From positions 824,984-888,983 of the forward strand of contig NZ_BBXE01000013.1 in the NCBI RefSeq assembly GCF_001570565.1: a stretch of 64,000 nt of DNA, read 5' to 3'. Shown here piece after piece: positions 37,638 to 46,496 of this stretch. The number at the start of each line of letters is the position of its first letter. Positions within the stretch are counted from its first letter, which is position 1. The stretch comes from Herbidospora yilanensis (GTDB lineage: Bacteria; Actinomycetota; Actinomycetes; Streptosporangiales; Streptosporangiaceae). The notes below the pieces were generated by a model. That model saw only the letters and a program-made list of their open reading frames with translations. It made no database searches and was not told the origin of the DNA. A program made the position numbers and the translations under genes.

Positions 37638-38020
37638 CCCTCGCCACCGAGGTCAAGAAGATCACTGAGTCCAAGCCGTTCTACGCCCTGACCGGCGCCG
37701 GCGACTACGCGGTGGAGAAGCTGCGTGAGCTCCCCGACCGCGTCATCAACCTCCAGGCCCGCCGCGAAGAGGCCTTCGCCTACGCCGGCCGGGTGCAGGG
37801 CAAGGCCGAAGACTACGCCAACAGCGTCGCCGACCGGCTGAACTCCCTCTACGAGGAGATGGCCAAGCGCGGCCGCAAGGTCGTCAGCCAGGCCAGCGGC
37901 GAGGCCGCGCTGGAGCTCACCGAGGTCTCCGAGGCCGCCGAGCCCGCCGTCGCCGCCAAGGCGACCACCCCGGCGAAGCGCCCGGCCGCCCGCCGGACCA
38001 ACACCTCGAAGGTGTCGTAG
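37634..38020 (+). CDS. Heparin-binding hemagglutinin-like (HbhA) protein
   Basis: A 128-residue helical protein. The N-terminal amphipathic coiled-coil (PFYALTGAGDYAVEKLRELPDRVINLQARREE) matches HbhA-family proteins. The C-terminus is Lys/Ala/Pro-rich (KATTPAKRPAARRTNTSK), the part that binds sulfated glycans in mycobacterial HbhA. It lacks an obvious signal peptide, as does mycobacterial HbhA. A role in cell-surface interactions or lipid storage is possible, but no host adhesion is implied. It is coupled to the XRE gene and followed by a strong terminator. Confidence 0.82.
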   Translation: MTLATEVKKITESKPFYALTGAGDYAVEKLRELPDRVINLQARREEAFAYAGRVQGKAEDYANSVADRLNSLYEEMAKRGRKVVSQASGEAALELTEVSEAAEPAVAAKATTPAKRPAARRTNTSKVS

Positions 38021-38029
38021 CCGAACGGT

Positions 38030-38067
38030 CCGCGGCCCCGGTGGGAGATTCCCCACCGGGGCCGCGG
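38030..38067 (+). terminator. Strong hairpin terminator
   Basis: A 16-bp stem (38030-38045 with 38052-38067, loop AGATTC) followed by CTTT just after the HbhA-like gene. Confidence 0.9.
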
Positions 38068-38145
38068 CTTTCTCGACCTGCACACCACGGAAACCAGACA
38101 CTAGGCTGGTGGACATTCCGACCTTGACTCCGCGGGAGTGACGAG

Positions 38146-38481
38146 ATGCTCTACGGCGTACTGGACCTCATCTTCCTGGGCCTCGCCATCGCGGCGTTCG
38201 GGATGTCGGTGTGGGCTCTGATCCACGCGATCCGCACCCCCGCCCGCGCCTTCCAGGCCGCCGGCAAGCTCAACAAGAACCTCTGGATGCTCTTCACCGG
38301 CCTGGCCACGGTCTTCACGCTCGCCTCGGCCGCCGGATACATGGGCGGCGGGCTGAACATGCTCAACATCTTCACCATCGCCTCGGTGATCGCCTCCGGC
38401 ATCTACCTGGCCGACGTGAAGCCGGCCGTCAGCGAATACAAGGGCGGCGGCGGCAACCAGGGCCCCTACGGCCCCTGGTGA
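38146..38481 (+). CDS. DUF2516 membrane protein
   Basis: A 111-residue protein with three hydrophobic segments (LYGVLDLIFLGLAIAAFGMSVW, LFTGLATVFTLASAAGYM, LNIFTIASVIASGIYLADV). It carries the DUF2516 pattern AIRTPARAFQAAGKLNKNLWM and ends Gly-rich. The function is unknown. It belongs to the XRE-hbhA-DUF2516 block. A TAGGCT -10 (38102-38107) gives it its own transcript with a 38-base leader. Confidence 0.85.
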   Translation: MLYGVLDLIFLGLAIAAFGMSVWALIHAIRTPARAFQAAGKLNKNLWMLFTGLATVFTLASAAGYMGGGLNMLNIFTIASVIASGIYLADVKPAVSEYKGGGGNQGPYGPW

Positions 38482-38482
38482 A

Positions 38483-38515
38483 TCACCTGGTGATCACCTG
38501 GTGATCACCTGGTGA
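38483..38515. repeat. Three perfect 11-bp palindromic tandem repeats
   Basis: TCACCTGGTGA is repeated three times head to tail between the DUF2516 stop and the convergent corA stop. Each unit is an inverted repeat around a central base. It may act as a bidirectional terminator or a protein-binding array. Confidence 0.8.
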
Positions 38516-39511
38516 TCAGAGCCAGTCGCGTTTCTTGAACTGCGTGTAGAGGACGACGGCGGCGACCACCCACAACCCCGTCGAGGTCCAGAACCCCCAC
38601 GGCTGCCCAGAACCCGGATAGGGCACGTTCTGGCCGTAGAAGCCGGTGATCATGGTGGGCACGGCGATGATCGCGGCCCAGCTCGTCACCCGCTTCATGA
38701 TCAGATTCATCTTGTTGTTGGCCATGGTCATGTGCGCCTCGCGGATGTTGCCCACCAGGTCGCGCAGGGAGTCGGTCCATTCCGCGGCGCGCACGGCGTG
38801 GTCGTAGACGTCCTGGAAGTAGGGCGCCAGAGAGCTGTCGCGGATGACGTCGTTGCGGCGGAACAGGGTGTTGACCACCTCGCGCATCGGGGCGACCACC
38901 CGCCGCAGGGTGACCAGGCTCTTGCGCAACTCGAAGGTCCGGCGCTGGTCGTCAGGGCCCGGCAGGGTCTCGTTGAAGAGGCCGTCCTCCAGCTTCTCGA
39001 TCTGGTCGTCCATGGCCTCGACGACCTCGAAGTGGGTGTCGACGACGTAGTCGAGCAGGCCGTGGAGCAGGAAGGCCACCCCGTGTTCGGCCAGCGCGCC
39101 GCCGGAGTCCCACCGGCGCCGCACCTGGTCGATCGAGAACGACTCGCTGGTCCGCACGGTGACGAGCGCCCGTTCGGTGACGAACGCCGACGCCTCGACC
39201 GACTCCACGCGGCCGGTGCCGGGGTCGAAGTGGGTGGCGTAGACGTTCAGGAACATGTGGCTGTCGTAGACGTCGAGCTTGGGGCGCTGGCTCGGGTGGA
39301 GGGCGTCTTCGACGGCCAGCGGGTGGAGGCCCAGTTCCTCGCTGATCGCGTCGAGGTCGGCGCGCGTCGGGGTGCACAGGTCGAACCAGACCACCACGTC
39401 GGGCTCGCCCAGGTGGTCGGACACGTCGGCGATGGGGAAACCCTCGGATTCGAGTCTTCCCTTGCGGTAGAGCCTGGTGCGCGCCACCGGCTCAGCGTAC
39501 TCCGATGGCAC
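38516..39511 (-). CDS. corA: CorA-family divalent cation transporter with variant signature
   Basis: A 331-residue transporter. A large cytoplasmic alpha/beta domain is followed by two C-terminal helices. The segment before the loop reads MTMANNKMNLIMKRVTSWAAIIAVPTMITGFYGQN, typical CorA, with pore Asn and Thr residues. The periplasmic signature is YGQN instead of YGMN. GMN helps select hydrated Mg2+, and changed versions occur in zinc or other-substrate CorA relatives, so selectivity is uncertain. It converges on DUF2516 across a repeat. Confidence 0.85.
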   Translation of the reverse strand: MPSEYAEPVARTRLYRKGRLESEGFPIADVSDHLGEPDVVVWFDLCTPTRADLDAISEELGLHPLAVEDALHPSQRPKLDVYDSHMFLNVYATHFDPGTGRVESVEASAFVTERALVTVRTSESFSIDQVRRRWDSGGALAEHGVAFLLHGLLDYVVDTHFEVVEAMDDQIEKLEDGLFNETLPGPDDQRRTFELRKSLVTLRRVVAPMREVVNTLFRRNDVIRDSSLAPYFQDVYDHAVRAAEWTDSLRDLVGNIREAHMTMANNKMNLIMKRVTSWAAIIAVPTMITGFYGQNVPYPGSGQPWGFWTSTGLWVVAAVVLYTQFKKRDWL

Positions 39512-39525
39512 TATCGTGACGGGTC

Positions 39526-41100
39526 ATGACATCTCTGGCACGCCCGTTAGGGCTGGCCCTCTTATTGATCGTCCTGTTCGCCGCTCCGGCCCGCGCCGCC
39601 GGGACGAGCGAGGTGACCATGCAGCTGCGGCCCGACGGGGTGCTGCACGTGGTCGAGCGGGCCGACGGGCCGCTGAGCCGTACCGTGACCACCCGTACCC
39701 GCTACGACGACGGCTCCGACCGGGTCTACCGCATCACCAACGTCAAGGGAGCGACCCTCGACGGCGAGACGCTGACCGTCCCGGCCGCCGGGACCGTCGA
39801 GTACGACGTCACCGGCGCGGTCACGCCGATGCCCGACGGCACCGAGGAACTGCGCTGGTTCGCGGCCGGCGGGCCGCTCGACGCCGTGACGGTGTCGGTG
39901 CGCGGGCCCGGCCAGATCCAGAGCCTCACCTGCTTCGCCGGACCGGCCGCGTCGGCGCTCGGCTGCACCGCCGCGAGCATGGACGAGTCGGCCGAGAACG
40001 CCGCCTTCGAGCAGACCGGCCTCGCCGAGGGCGAGCAGCTCACGGTCGTGGTCGCCTACCCCGCCGGGTCGACCGGCGCGCGGCCGATCCTGGAACGCCG
40101 CTTCGACCTGGCCACCGCCTTCACCGTCGACGTGTGGACCGGCGGCTCGCTGGCCGTCCTGCTGGTCCTGCTGCTCGGCGGCCTCTACGGCCTCTACCGC
40201 TCACGCGGCCGGGACGCCCGGGTGGTCGAGTCGGAGTCGGGCCTGTACGCCCCCGTCGAAGACGGCCGCTTCGCCCCGCCCGACGGGGTGCGGCCCGGCC
40301 AGATCGGCACCCTGATCGACGAACAGGCCGACGTGATCGACGTGACGGCCACCATCGTGGATCTGGCGGTACGCGGCTACCTGCGCATCGACGAGCAGCC
40401 GCGCGGCGCCTACGACGCCCCCGACTGGCTGCTGGTGAAGCTGCCCAAGGCCCCCGTGCAGGCCCTGCTCCCCTACGAACGCGCCCTGTACGACGCGATG
40501 TTCGACCTCCGCGACGACATCCTGCTCTCCCAGCTCCACGGCGGCTTCTCGGCCGGCCTGGCCCGGGTCCGCGACGCCCTCTACCGCGACGTCGTCAAGC
40601 AGGGCTGGTTCGCCCGGCGGCCCGACTCGGTGCGGTCGCGCTGGACCGTCCTCGGCGTCCTGCTGACCCTGCTGGGCCTGGCCGGGACGGTCGTATTGGC
40701 CTGGCAGACCACCTACGGCCTGGTCGGCCTGGCGGTGATCATCGCGGGGGCGGCCATGACGGTCGGCGGGCAGTACATGCCGGCCAAGACCGCCAAGGGC
40801 GCCGCCGCGCTCGCCCACACGCTGGGCTTCCGCCAGTTCCTCATCTCCGGCGACGTGAACGGGCTGCCCGAGAGCCAGCGGGTCGAGTTGTTCTCCCGCT
40901 ACCTGCCGTACGCGGTGATCTTCGACAGCGTCGACCGGTGGGCCCGCGTGGTCTCGACGATCACGACGGAGGGCGACAACCTGTACTGGTACCACGGGCC
41001 GGCCGAATGGGACCTGTCGAAGTTCGCCGACTCGATGCGCACGTTCGTGATGACCACGTCGGGCGCGATCTCGGCGGCCCGGCAGTTCAGATCGTTCTGA
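39526..41100 (+). CDS. DUF2207 membrane protein with signal peptide
   Basis: A 524-residue protein. A Sec signal ([19 protein letters not shown]) leads an extracytoplasmic beta-rich domain ([20 protein letters not shown]). A helix near residue 205 follows, then a cytoplasmic domain ([34 protein letters not shown]) and two more helices near 370-415. This is the DUF2207 layout, known but uncharacterised. The C-terminal [17 protein letters not shown] segment is conserved in the family. It overlaps the convergent asparaginase gene by 14 bases. Confidence 0.85.
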   Translation: MTSLARPLGLALLLIVLFAAPARAAGTSEVTMQLRPDGVLHVVERADGPLSRTVTTRTRYDDGSDRVYRITNVKGATLDGETLTVPAAGTVEYDVTGAVTPMPDGTEELRWFAAGGPLDAVTVSVRGPGQIQSLTCFAGPAASALGCTAASMDESAENAAFEQTGLAEGEQLTVVVAYPAGSTGARPILERRFDLATAFTVDVWTGGSLAVLLVLLLGGLYGLYRSRGRDARVVESESGLYAPVEDGRFAPPDGVRPGQIGTLIDEQADVIDVTATIVDLAVRGYLRIDEQPRGAYDAPDWLLVKLPKAPVQALLPYERALYDAMFDLRDDILLSQLHGGFSAGLARVRDALYRDVVKQGWFARRPDSVRSRWTVLGVLLTLLGLAGTVVLAWQTTYGLVGLAVIIAGAAMTVGGQYMPAKTAKGAAALAHTLGFRQFLISGDVNGLPESQRVELFSRYLPYAVIFDSVDRWARVVSTITTEGDNLYWYHGPAEWDLSKFADSMRTFVMTTSGAISAARQFRSF

Positions 41101-41995
41101 TCCGCAGCTCCCCCACGGGCCGGCCGCCACCCTTGATCGGGGGGACCAGGTCGCCGGGGACGTCTTCACCCAGGGCCTTCAGGGCGTGGGCGGTGACCGC
41201 GACCCTGGCCCGCTGGCCGCCGTCGACGATCTTCACGGCGGCGGCCCGGCCGTCGCCCAGCGCGAACGCGTCGAACGCCTCGGCGCCCGCCTTGAGCATC
41301 AGCCCAGGGACGCTCCTCATGAGCAGCGCCTCGGGCCGCGTGGCGCCGCTCGTGTATTCGGGATGGGCCCGCATCGCGTCGGCGATCCGGCGCTCCGGGG
41401 AGCCCTCGGGGGCGGTGACGATGCGCCGGAAGGCGCGCACGACCCCGACCATCGACACGTAGAACAACGGCGCGCCGCACCCGTCGACGCCCGTGGCGGC
41501 GATCCGCTCGGAGGTGAGCTCCTCGACGGTGGCGCGGATCGACTTCTGCAGCGGATGGGTGGGGTCGAGGTAGCCCTCGGCCGGCCAGTCGTTGACCGCG
41601 CAGGTCGCCAGCATCGCCGAGTGCTTGCCGGAGCAGTTCATGTAGACGCGGCCGAAGTCGAGCGAGGCCCGGTCGTCGGGGTAGTCCTCGGGACACCTCA
41701 GGGCGCTCTCGTCGACCCCCGCCCGCTGGAGGATGCGGCGGGCGCCCTCGACGTGGATCGGCTCCCCGGCGTGGCTCCCGCAGGCCAGCGCCAGCAGTTC
41801 GCCGTCGAGGTCGAGACCGGCGTGCAGCATGCCGGCCGCCTGCAGCGGCTTCATCGACGAACGGGGCGAGGCGGGGGCCTGTACGTCGCCATGGACCAGG
41901 ACGGGGGAACCTTCGGCGTCGACGGCGACGACCCGGGCGCGGTGGACCGACTCCACGAACCCGGAGCGAACCACCTCGACCAGCAATTCGGACAT
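41087..41995 (-). CDS. L-asparaginase, AnsA/asparaginase II type
   Basis: A 302-residue enzyme of the PF06089-type asparaginase family, distinct from classical AnsB and plant types. Conserved segments are [54 protein letters not shown], and [24 protein letters not shown]. It would hydrolyse L-asparagine to aspartate and ammonia. ATG 41995 starts the recognised family; the longer frame upstream crosses the dtd gene. It is divergent from dtd with a 33-base gap. Confidence 0.85.
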   Translation of the reverse strand: MSELLVEVVRSGFVESVHRARVVAVDAEGSPVLVHGDVQAPASPRSSMKPLQAAGMLHAGLDLDGELLALACGSHAGEPIHVEGARRILQRAGVDESALRCPEDYPDDRASLDFGRVYMNCSGKHSAMLATCAVNDWPAEGYLDPTHPLQKSIRATVEELTSERIAATGVDGCGAPLFYVSMVGVVRAFRRIVTAPEGSPERRIADAMRAHPEYTSGATRPEALLMRSVPGLMLKAGAEAFDAFALGDGRAAAVKIVDGGQRARVAVTAHALKALGEDVPGDLVPPIKGGGRPVGELRIRTI

Positions 41996-42028
41996 GCCGT
42001 CGACTGTAGGGCATGGCAGAATCCCGCC

Positions 42029-42454
42029 ATGCGCGCGGTGGTCCAGAGGGTGAGCCAGGCATCGGTGACGGTCGACGGGACGGTGGTCGGCGCGATCGAC
42101 GAGCCCGGCCTGATGGTCCTGGTGGGGGTGACCCACACCGACGGCCCGGCCGAGGCGGCGAAACTGGCCGCGAAACTGTGGGGCCTGCGCATCCTCGACG
42201 GCGAGAAGTCCTGCTCCGACATCGGGGCGCCGCTCCTGGTGATCAGCCAGTTCACGCTCTACGCCGACACCAAGAAGGGCCGTCGCCCCACGTGGCAGGC
42301 CGCGGCCCCGGGCCCGGTGGCCGAGCCGCTGGTGATCGCGGTGCAGGAGGAACTCCGCAGGCTCGGCGCCCGAGTCGAGACGGGCCGCTTCGGGGCCGAC
42401 ATGAAGGTCGCCCTGATCAACGACGGCCCGATCACCCTGGTCATCGACGTCTGA
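42029..42454 (+). CDS. dtd: D-aminoacyl-tRNA deacylase
   Basis: A 141-residue proof-reading enzyme that frees D-amino acids (and glycine) mischarged on tRNA. It has [17 protein letters not shown], the [17 protein letters not shown] active-site segment and [22 protein letters not shown] with the Gly-cisPro motif GPIT-type. Length is normal. The start ATG 42029 is a few bases from a CAGAAT-like -10, so it may be leaderless. It is divergent from asparaginase. Confidence 0.95.
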   Translation: MRAVVQRVSQASVTVDGTVVGAIDEPGLMVLVGVTHTDGPAEAAKLAAKLWGLRILDGEKSCSDIGAPLLVISQFTLYADTKKGRRPTWQAAAPGPVAEPLVIAVQEELRRLGARVETGRFGADMKVALINDGPITLVIDV

Positions 42455-42458
42455 CGCG

Positions 42459-43917
42459 TCAGGCCCGCCAGATCCCGATCCCCAGCTCGGCCAGCGCGGC
42501 GGTGGCCCCACGCGGGTCGGTGATCGCGCGTTCGGCCACCTTCGTCAGGTCGAGGGGGCTGCCGTCGGAGGCGACCAGTTCGGCCGGGTCGCTCCACGAA
42601 TGCCGGAAGGTGGCCTGGCCCGCGCGGACGGCGGCCAGGTTCATCAGCACCTCCAACGGGGTCGGGAACAGCTCCGGCAGCTCCTCGGGCGCGGCGTCCG
42701 GGAACAGCGGCCGCGCGACCTCGTCGAGGCGGCCGTCTTCGAGCATGCGCAGCACCTGGGGCAGCCCCGGCCCGGTGAGCCCGATGGTGTGGAGCAGGCC
42801 GTCGGTCTCGCGCTGGAGCTGTGCGGTGGTGGCCGCATGGGTGAACTCGGGCCAGGCGAGCACCATGTCGTCTTCGATCTCGCGTCCGTCGGCCCGCAAC
42901 GCCGCCCGGGTGCCCTCCAGTTCGGTGGCCCGCAACGCCGCCTGAGCGGCGGCCAGGTCGAGGATCAGCGACGTGGCGGGCCGTCCGTCCGACACGGCGA
43001 AGGAGTCGGGAAACCCGCGCGGCCCGGGTGGCCGACGAGGGATACGTTTCCCACCGTGACGTGTTCGCGGGGAGCGGCTTGGCCCGCAGGGTGTCGAGCT
43101 CGTCCTTGCGCGCGGCCACGAATTCGGCGAACCCGCCGAAGACGTCATCGGGCAGATGACCCGCCTCCAAGCCCGGCCACAGGTGGAAGTCGCAGAAGAA
43201 GTCCCATGCTTCGCTGACCGCCCAGATCTCGTGCATCGCGCCGACCGCGTCGGCCGACCCGGCCATCCGCACGCCGACGGCGTCGGCGCGGAACTCCCAG
43301 CGACGACAGCAGAAGCCGTCGATCACCCCCCACACCCTTCTGTACACGCGGAACGCCCACCCGGCAGGGTTGGTGGGGCGGAGGGCTTCGGCGGTGGTGA
43401 CGACGGCCGTGCTGCACCGGTTGGCGAACCCGACCCACCGGGTGTGCCCGGCGGCGAAGTGCGCCATGAAGTGAGCGACGCCGAACCGGGTCTGGCCGAC
43501 CGTCATCGTCTGGAGCAGCGGCAGGCCGATCAACAGAGTGCGGCGGCCCCGCAGGAAGGTGTGGGTGTACCGGAAATTGACCTCCGACATGATCCGGACC
43601 TCGTGTGGCGGGCGGGTGCCGGCCTCCGCGGCCAGCTCCCGCACCAGCTCCCACAACCCCGGAGCCTGATCGGCGTCCAGGGCCGGACCGGTCGGCCGAT
43701 CGTCCCGCTGCCGCAGCGCCCGCCACAACCCGCGGCCCAGCGCGTAGACCAGGCAGCCGGCCCAGCCGAACATGACCAGGACGAGCACCACGAAACCGAC
43801 GGGCGAGACCCCTCCCGGGGGCAGCGACCGTAACAGCACGACGAACCCGGTGAGCTGCGCGGCCGCCACGCCCACCAGGCCGCACAACATCACCATCGAC
43901 ACCAGCGCGCGTCCCAC
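42459..43917 (-). pseudogene. Frameshifted M48-like membrane protease homologue
   Basis: The N-terminal part (from GTG 43917) has two membrane helices and TFLRGRRTLLIGLPLLQTMTVGQTRFGVAHFMAHFAAGHTRW, an M48-like arrangement in which the catalytic Glu of HExxH is lost (HFMAH). This frame runs to about 43,010. The C-terminal half continues in another frame from PDSFAVSDGRPATSL to the stop at 42,459. A +1 shift near GGGTTTCCC (forward about 43,008-43,020) joins them. It could be a sequencing error, true decay or, less likely, programmed shifting. The missing Glu shows it was already a non-catalytic relative. Confidence 0.72.
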
Positions 43918-43933
43918 GCGAGCAGGCTAGTGC

Positions 43934-44962
43934 CTACATCAGATTCGGACGCTTCCGGTCGCGGGCCATCATCGCGGCCTGCTTGCGCAGTTCCGGGTCG
44001 ACCTGGACGTTGCGGCCGGCGTCCTGGGGGACGATCACTTCCTGCTTGGCCGCCACGTGGCCGGCCACCAGGTCGATGTCGACCGGGACGGTGCGCTTGA
44101 CCACCGCGAGGGCGATCGGCCCCAGCTCGTGGTGGCGGGCCGACGACCCCACGAAGCCGATCTGGCCCGGGGTCGCCGAACCCTCGACGGCCGCCTCGGG
44201 GTCGGCCTCAAGAGGGGTGCTCACGCCGAGCGTCACCGGGGTGCCGTGGGGCGGGAGCTCGTCGACGCTGCCGTCGAGGTGCAGGAAGACCAGCCGGCGC
44301 GGCGGGTGGCCCAGGTTGTGGACGCGGGCGACCGTCTCCTGGCCCCGGTAGCAGCCCTTCTTCAGGTGGACGGCCGGCTCGATCAGCCCCAGCTCGTGGG
44401 GGATCGACTTGTGGTCGGTGTCGAAGCCGTAGCGGGGGATGTGGGCCTCGATGCGCAGCGCCTCGTAGGCCCACAACCCGGCCAGCGGCCCCTGCGCGGC
44501 GAGCTCCGGGCGCGGGATCAGCCGGTCGTCGCCCGGGACGCCCGAGACCACCGCCCAGTCGGCCGACACGTCGGCGATCTCGACGCGGAGCATGAACCGC
44601 ATCTTCTCAAGCCAGGCCACCAGGCCTTCGGAGGTGCCCGGCTCGACGTGGATCCAGGTCGTCTCGCCGTCGTCGCGCAGGTGGAGATGGTGTTCGAGCC
44701 GCCCCTGCGGGTCGAGGAACAGGGTCTGCGTCCACACCCCGGGCGGCAGGTCGTCGAGCTTCTGGGAGCTCAGGCTGTTGAGCCAGCTCAACCGGTCGGG
44801 CCCGGACACGGTGATCACGGGACGGTTGCTCCGGTCGACCACGGCCCGGCCGGCCGCCAGGGCACGCTGTTCGCCGTAGGGGTCGCCGTAGTGGGCCGCG
44901 ACGGTGTCGTCGGGCGACGCGGCGGGGACGGCTCCGGGGACGTCGAGCAAAGGGCTGCGCAT
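43934..44962 (-). CDS. ygfZ: YgfZ/GcvT-type folate-binding protein
   Basis: A 342-residue GcvT-fold protein that binds tetrahydrofolate and supports Fe-S cluster assembly. The signature KKGCYRGQETVARVHNLG contains the YgfZ Cys-Tyr-x-Gly-Gln-Glu motif. Earlier VVDRSNRPVITVSGPDRLSWLNSLSSQKLDDL fits the N-terminal domain. ATG 44962 (MRSPLLDV) is chosen over a 50-codon extension that would run toward the Fur gene. It is downstream of the Nur-like gene on the same strand, an order shared with Streptomyces as I recall. Confidence 0.9.
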   Translation of the reverse strand: MRSPLLDVPGAVPAASPDDTVAAHYGDPYGEQRALAAGRAVVDRSNRPVITVSGPDRLSWLNSLSSQKLDDLPPGVWTQTLFLDPQGRLEHHLHLRDDGETTWIHVEPGTSEGLVAWLEKMRFMLRVEIADVSADWAVVSGVPGDDRLIPRPELAAQGPLAGLWAYEALRIEAHIPRYGFDTDHKSIPHELGLIEPAVHLKKGCYRGQETVARVHNLGHPPRRLVFLHLDGSVDELPPHGTPVTLGVSTPLEADPEAAVEGSATPGQIGFVGSSARHHELGPIALAVVKRTVPVDIDLVAGHVAAKQEVIVPQDAGRNVQVDPELRKQAAMMARDRKRPNLM

Positions 44963-44982
44963 ACCTCTCAGGCTATGCCCGC

Positions 44983-45393
44983 TCAACGGCAGTCGCGGCA
45001 CCGCCCGAAGATCGTCAGATGGTGGACGTCGGTCTGGAAACCCATGTCGCGGTCGAGCCGGGCCACCATGTCGCCGACCAGTTCGGGAGGCGCCTCGATG
45101 ATCTGCCCACAAGTCCGGCAGACCAGGTGGACGTGGTCGGCGTCGGCGGCCAGATGATAGGTCGGCGCGCCGTGCCCGAGATGGGTGTGGGTGACGAGGC
45201 CGAGCTCTTCGAGCAGTTCGAGGGTGCGGTAGACGGTCGAGATGTTCACCCCGCGCGCGGTCTCCTGGACCTTGGCGCAGATCTCCTCGGGAGTGGCGTG
45301 GGTGAGCGCGCTGACCGCCTCAAGGACGAGCTGGCGCTGCGGAGTGACCCGGTAGCCGCGGGCCCGGAGCTCGTCGTGCCAGGTGTCGGTCAT
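44983..45393 (-). CDS. Fur-family regulator, probably Nur (nickel)
   Basis: A 136-residue Fur protein. The DNA-binding helix region is YRVTPQRQLVLEAVSALTHATPEEI and STVYRTLELLEELGLV. Metal ligands include HTHLGHG, DHVHLVCRTCG and the C-terminal HHLTIFGRCRDC with a zinc cysteine pair. Fur, Zur and Nur cannot be told apart by eye with certainty. Position next to ygfZ and the presence of a Nur-like operator before the cbiMN operon at 8.2 kb favour Nur. It is 20 bases upstream of ygfZ. Confidence 0.75.
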   Translation of the reverse strand: MTDTWHDELRARGYRVTPQRQLVLEAVSALTHATPEEICAKVQETARGVNISTVYRTLELLEELGLVTHTHLGHGAPTYHLAADADHVHLVCRTCGQIIEAPPELVGDMVARLDRDMGFQTDVHHLTIFGRCRDCR

Positions 45394-45420
45394 GACGAAA
45401 TCCTACGGCCCGATATTGAC

Positions 45421-45450
45421 TTGCCCACCCCGCGGAAGAGCGCCTAGCGT
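45421..45450 (+). promoter_or_regulatory. Putative promoter of the tiny ORF/structured RNA
   Basis: TTGCCC (45421-45426) and TAGCGT (45445-45450) are separated by 18 bases. A transcript would begin near 45,457. Confidence 0.4.
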
Positions 45451-45456
45451 ACGAAG

Positions 45457-45677
45457 CACGCAGAAAGGAGGTGGTCCGAATAATGATTAGTCATGATTGG
45501 GCTAGCGAGGTGGCTGTCCGCTAGGACAACCCGATCCGGACCGGCTCCGGGTCGGCGCGTCAGAGCGCAGATCCAGGCAGACACCGGAACCCCGGGCAGC
45601 CGGCGGGTGCAGGGTGCAGACCCTCTCCCATTGGTCCAGCCGGCCCGCTCAACCGAGCGGAACGCGCCCGGGGTTTC
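45457..45677 (+). ncRNA. Candidate structured RNA containing a 13-codon ORF
   Basis: An intergenic transcript is inferred. Downstream of the tiny ORF, AACCCCGGGC (45588-45597) pairs with GCCCGGGGTT (45666-45675), enclosing hairpins AGGGT-GCAG-ACCCT and CCGCTC-AACC-GAGCGG. The closing stem ends with TCTTA and lies right against the convergent DUF2470 stop. I do not recognise the RNA family. On the minus strand the same DNA would be the nur leader, so orientation is not certain. Confidence 0.4.
45483..45524 (+). CDS. Tiny 13-residue ORF with near-perfect anti-16S leader
   Basis: The peptide is MISHDWASEVAVR. The 16 bases at 45462-45477 (AGAAAGGAGGTGGTCC) match the complement of the actinobacterial 16S 3' end at 15 of 16 positions, an unusually long Shine-Dalgarno, with 11 bases to ATG. 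Its role could be a translated leader, a ribosome-trapping site or a regulatory peptide. No homologue is known to me. Confidence 0.45.
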   Translation: MISHDWASEVAVR

Positions 45678-45968
45678 TTAATGCCCTCGTGCTTCCACGC
45701 CCAAAATTTCGCACGCCCGCCGATAGAGCACGACGACCTCTTTGCGCACCTGCGCGCGCTCCACGATGGGCGCGGGCCACTTCACCGTGATCGGCTCGCC
45801 GTCGGCCTCGAAGTGGATCGCCTCGGTGTCGACGTCGGTCGTGCGGGCCGACGTGGCGTCGGGCTTGCCGCCGAGGGCCCGCACGATCAGCAGCGCGTCG
45901 GCCGCGTGGTCGTCGTTCATGTGCCTCTTGATCGCTTCGACCGCGTCAGGGGTCAGCGGGGTGCTCAT
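45678..45968 (-). CDS. DUF2470 domain protein
   Basis: A 96-residue stand-alone DUF2470 domain (VEAIKRHMNDDHAADALLIVRALGG, then DTEAIHFEADG and VKWPAPIVERAQVRKEVVVLYRRA). It resembles the C-terminal domain of heme-utilisation and pyridoxamine-oxidase-like proteins. The HMNDDHAADALL segment may contact heme. It is 11 bases after the nitrobindin-like gene, which suggests a shared heme or NO theme. Confidence 0.85.
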   Translation of the reverse strand: MSTPLTPDAVEAIKRHMNDDHAADALLIVRALGGKPDATSARTTDVDTEAIHFEADGEPITVKWPAPIVERAQVRKEVVVLYRRACEILGVEARGH

Positions 45969-45979
45969 GGCGCCCGATC

Positions 45980-46462
45980 CTAGTCGGCGACCTTCTTGAG
46001 CTCCGCCGAGGCGTGGTCCTGCAGCGGTAGGCCCACGGCGGCCATCTCGTAGGCGTACATGAGATTGCCGTTGACCAGGCCGTAGAGGCGCTTGCCCGCC
46101 GAGTAGTCCTTCGAGGTGACCGTGCGCGCGACGACGTCGGTGATCAGTTCGATCTTGTGGAAGACCACCTCGCCGACGTAGATCTCGATGATGCCGGTCG
46201 GATGGGCCAGCATGACCTCGACCTGGCGCTCCGGCTGGACCCGCCAGAACCCCGACTCGCTCGCCAGAGGACGGACCTTCTCGCCCTGCTGGTCGAGCAG
46301 CCAGGTGCGGCTGCGGTAGCTGAGGAAGGGTTTGCCGTTGTGCTCGAAGATGATCTCCTGGCCGAAGTTGGCGCTCTCCATCGTCGGGTAGCCGATGACC
46401 CCGGCGCCCTCCCAGTGGCCCAGCAGGAACGCGATCGGCTCAAGATCGGGATGTACGTCCAT
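45980..46462 (-). CDS. Nitrobindin-like FABP-family heme-binding protein
   Basis: A 160-residue beta-barrel protein. It starts DLEPIAFLLGHWEGAGVIGYPTMES and continues FGQEIIFEHNGKPFLSYRSRTW, the pattern of bacterial FABP-like/nitrobindin (THAP4-type) proteins. The late KRLYGLVNGNLMYAYEMAAVG and the His in LQDHASAEL fit heme-binding members, which handle peroxynitrite or NO. It is likely cotranscribed with the DUF2470 gene. Confidence 0.87.
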   Translation of the reverse strand: MDVHPDLEPIAFLLGHWEGAGVIGYPTMESANFGQEIIFEHNGKPFLSYRSRTWLLDQQGEKVRPLASESGFWRVQPERQVEVMLAHPTGIIEIYVGEVVFHKIELITDVVARTVTSKDYSAGKRLYGLVNGNLMYAYEMAAVGLPLQDHASAELKKVAD

Positions 46463-46496
46463 GCCGACAAGGCTAGTGCGGGTTTAGGCTGCGGGC

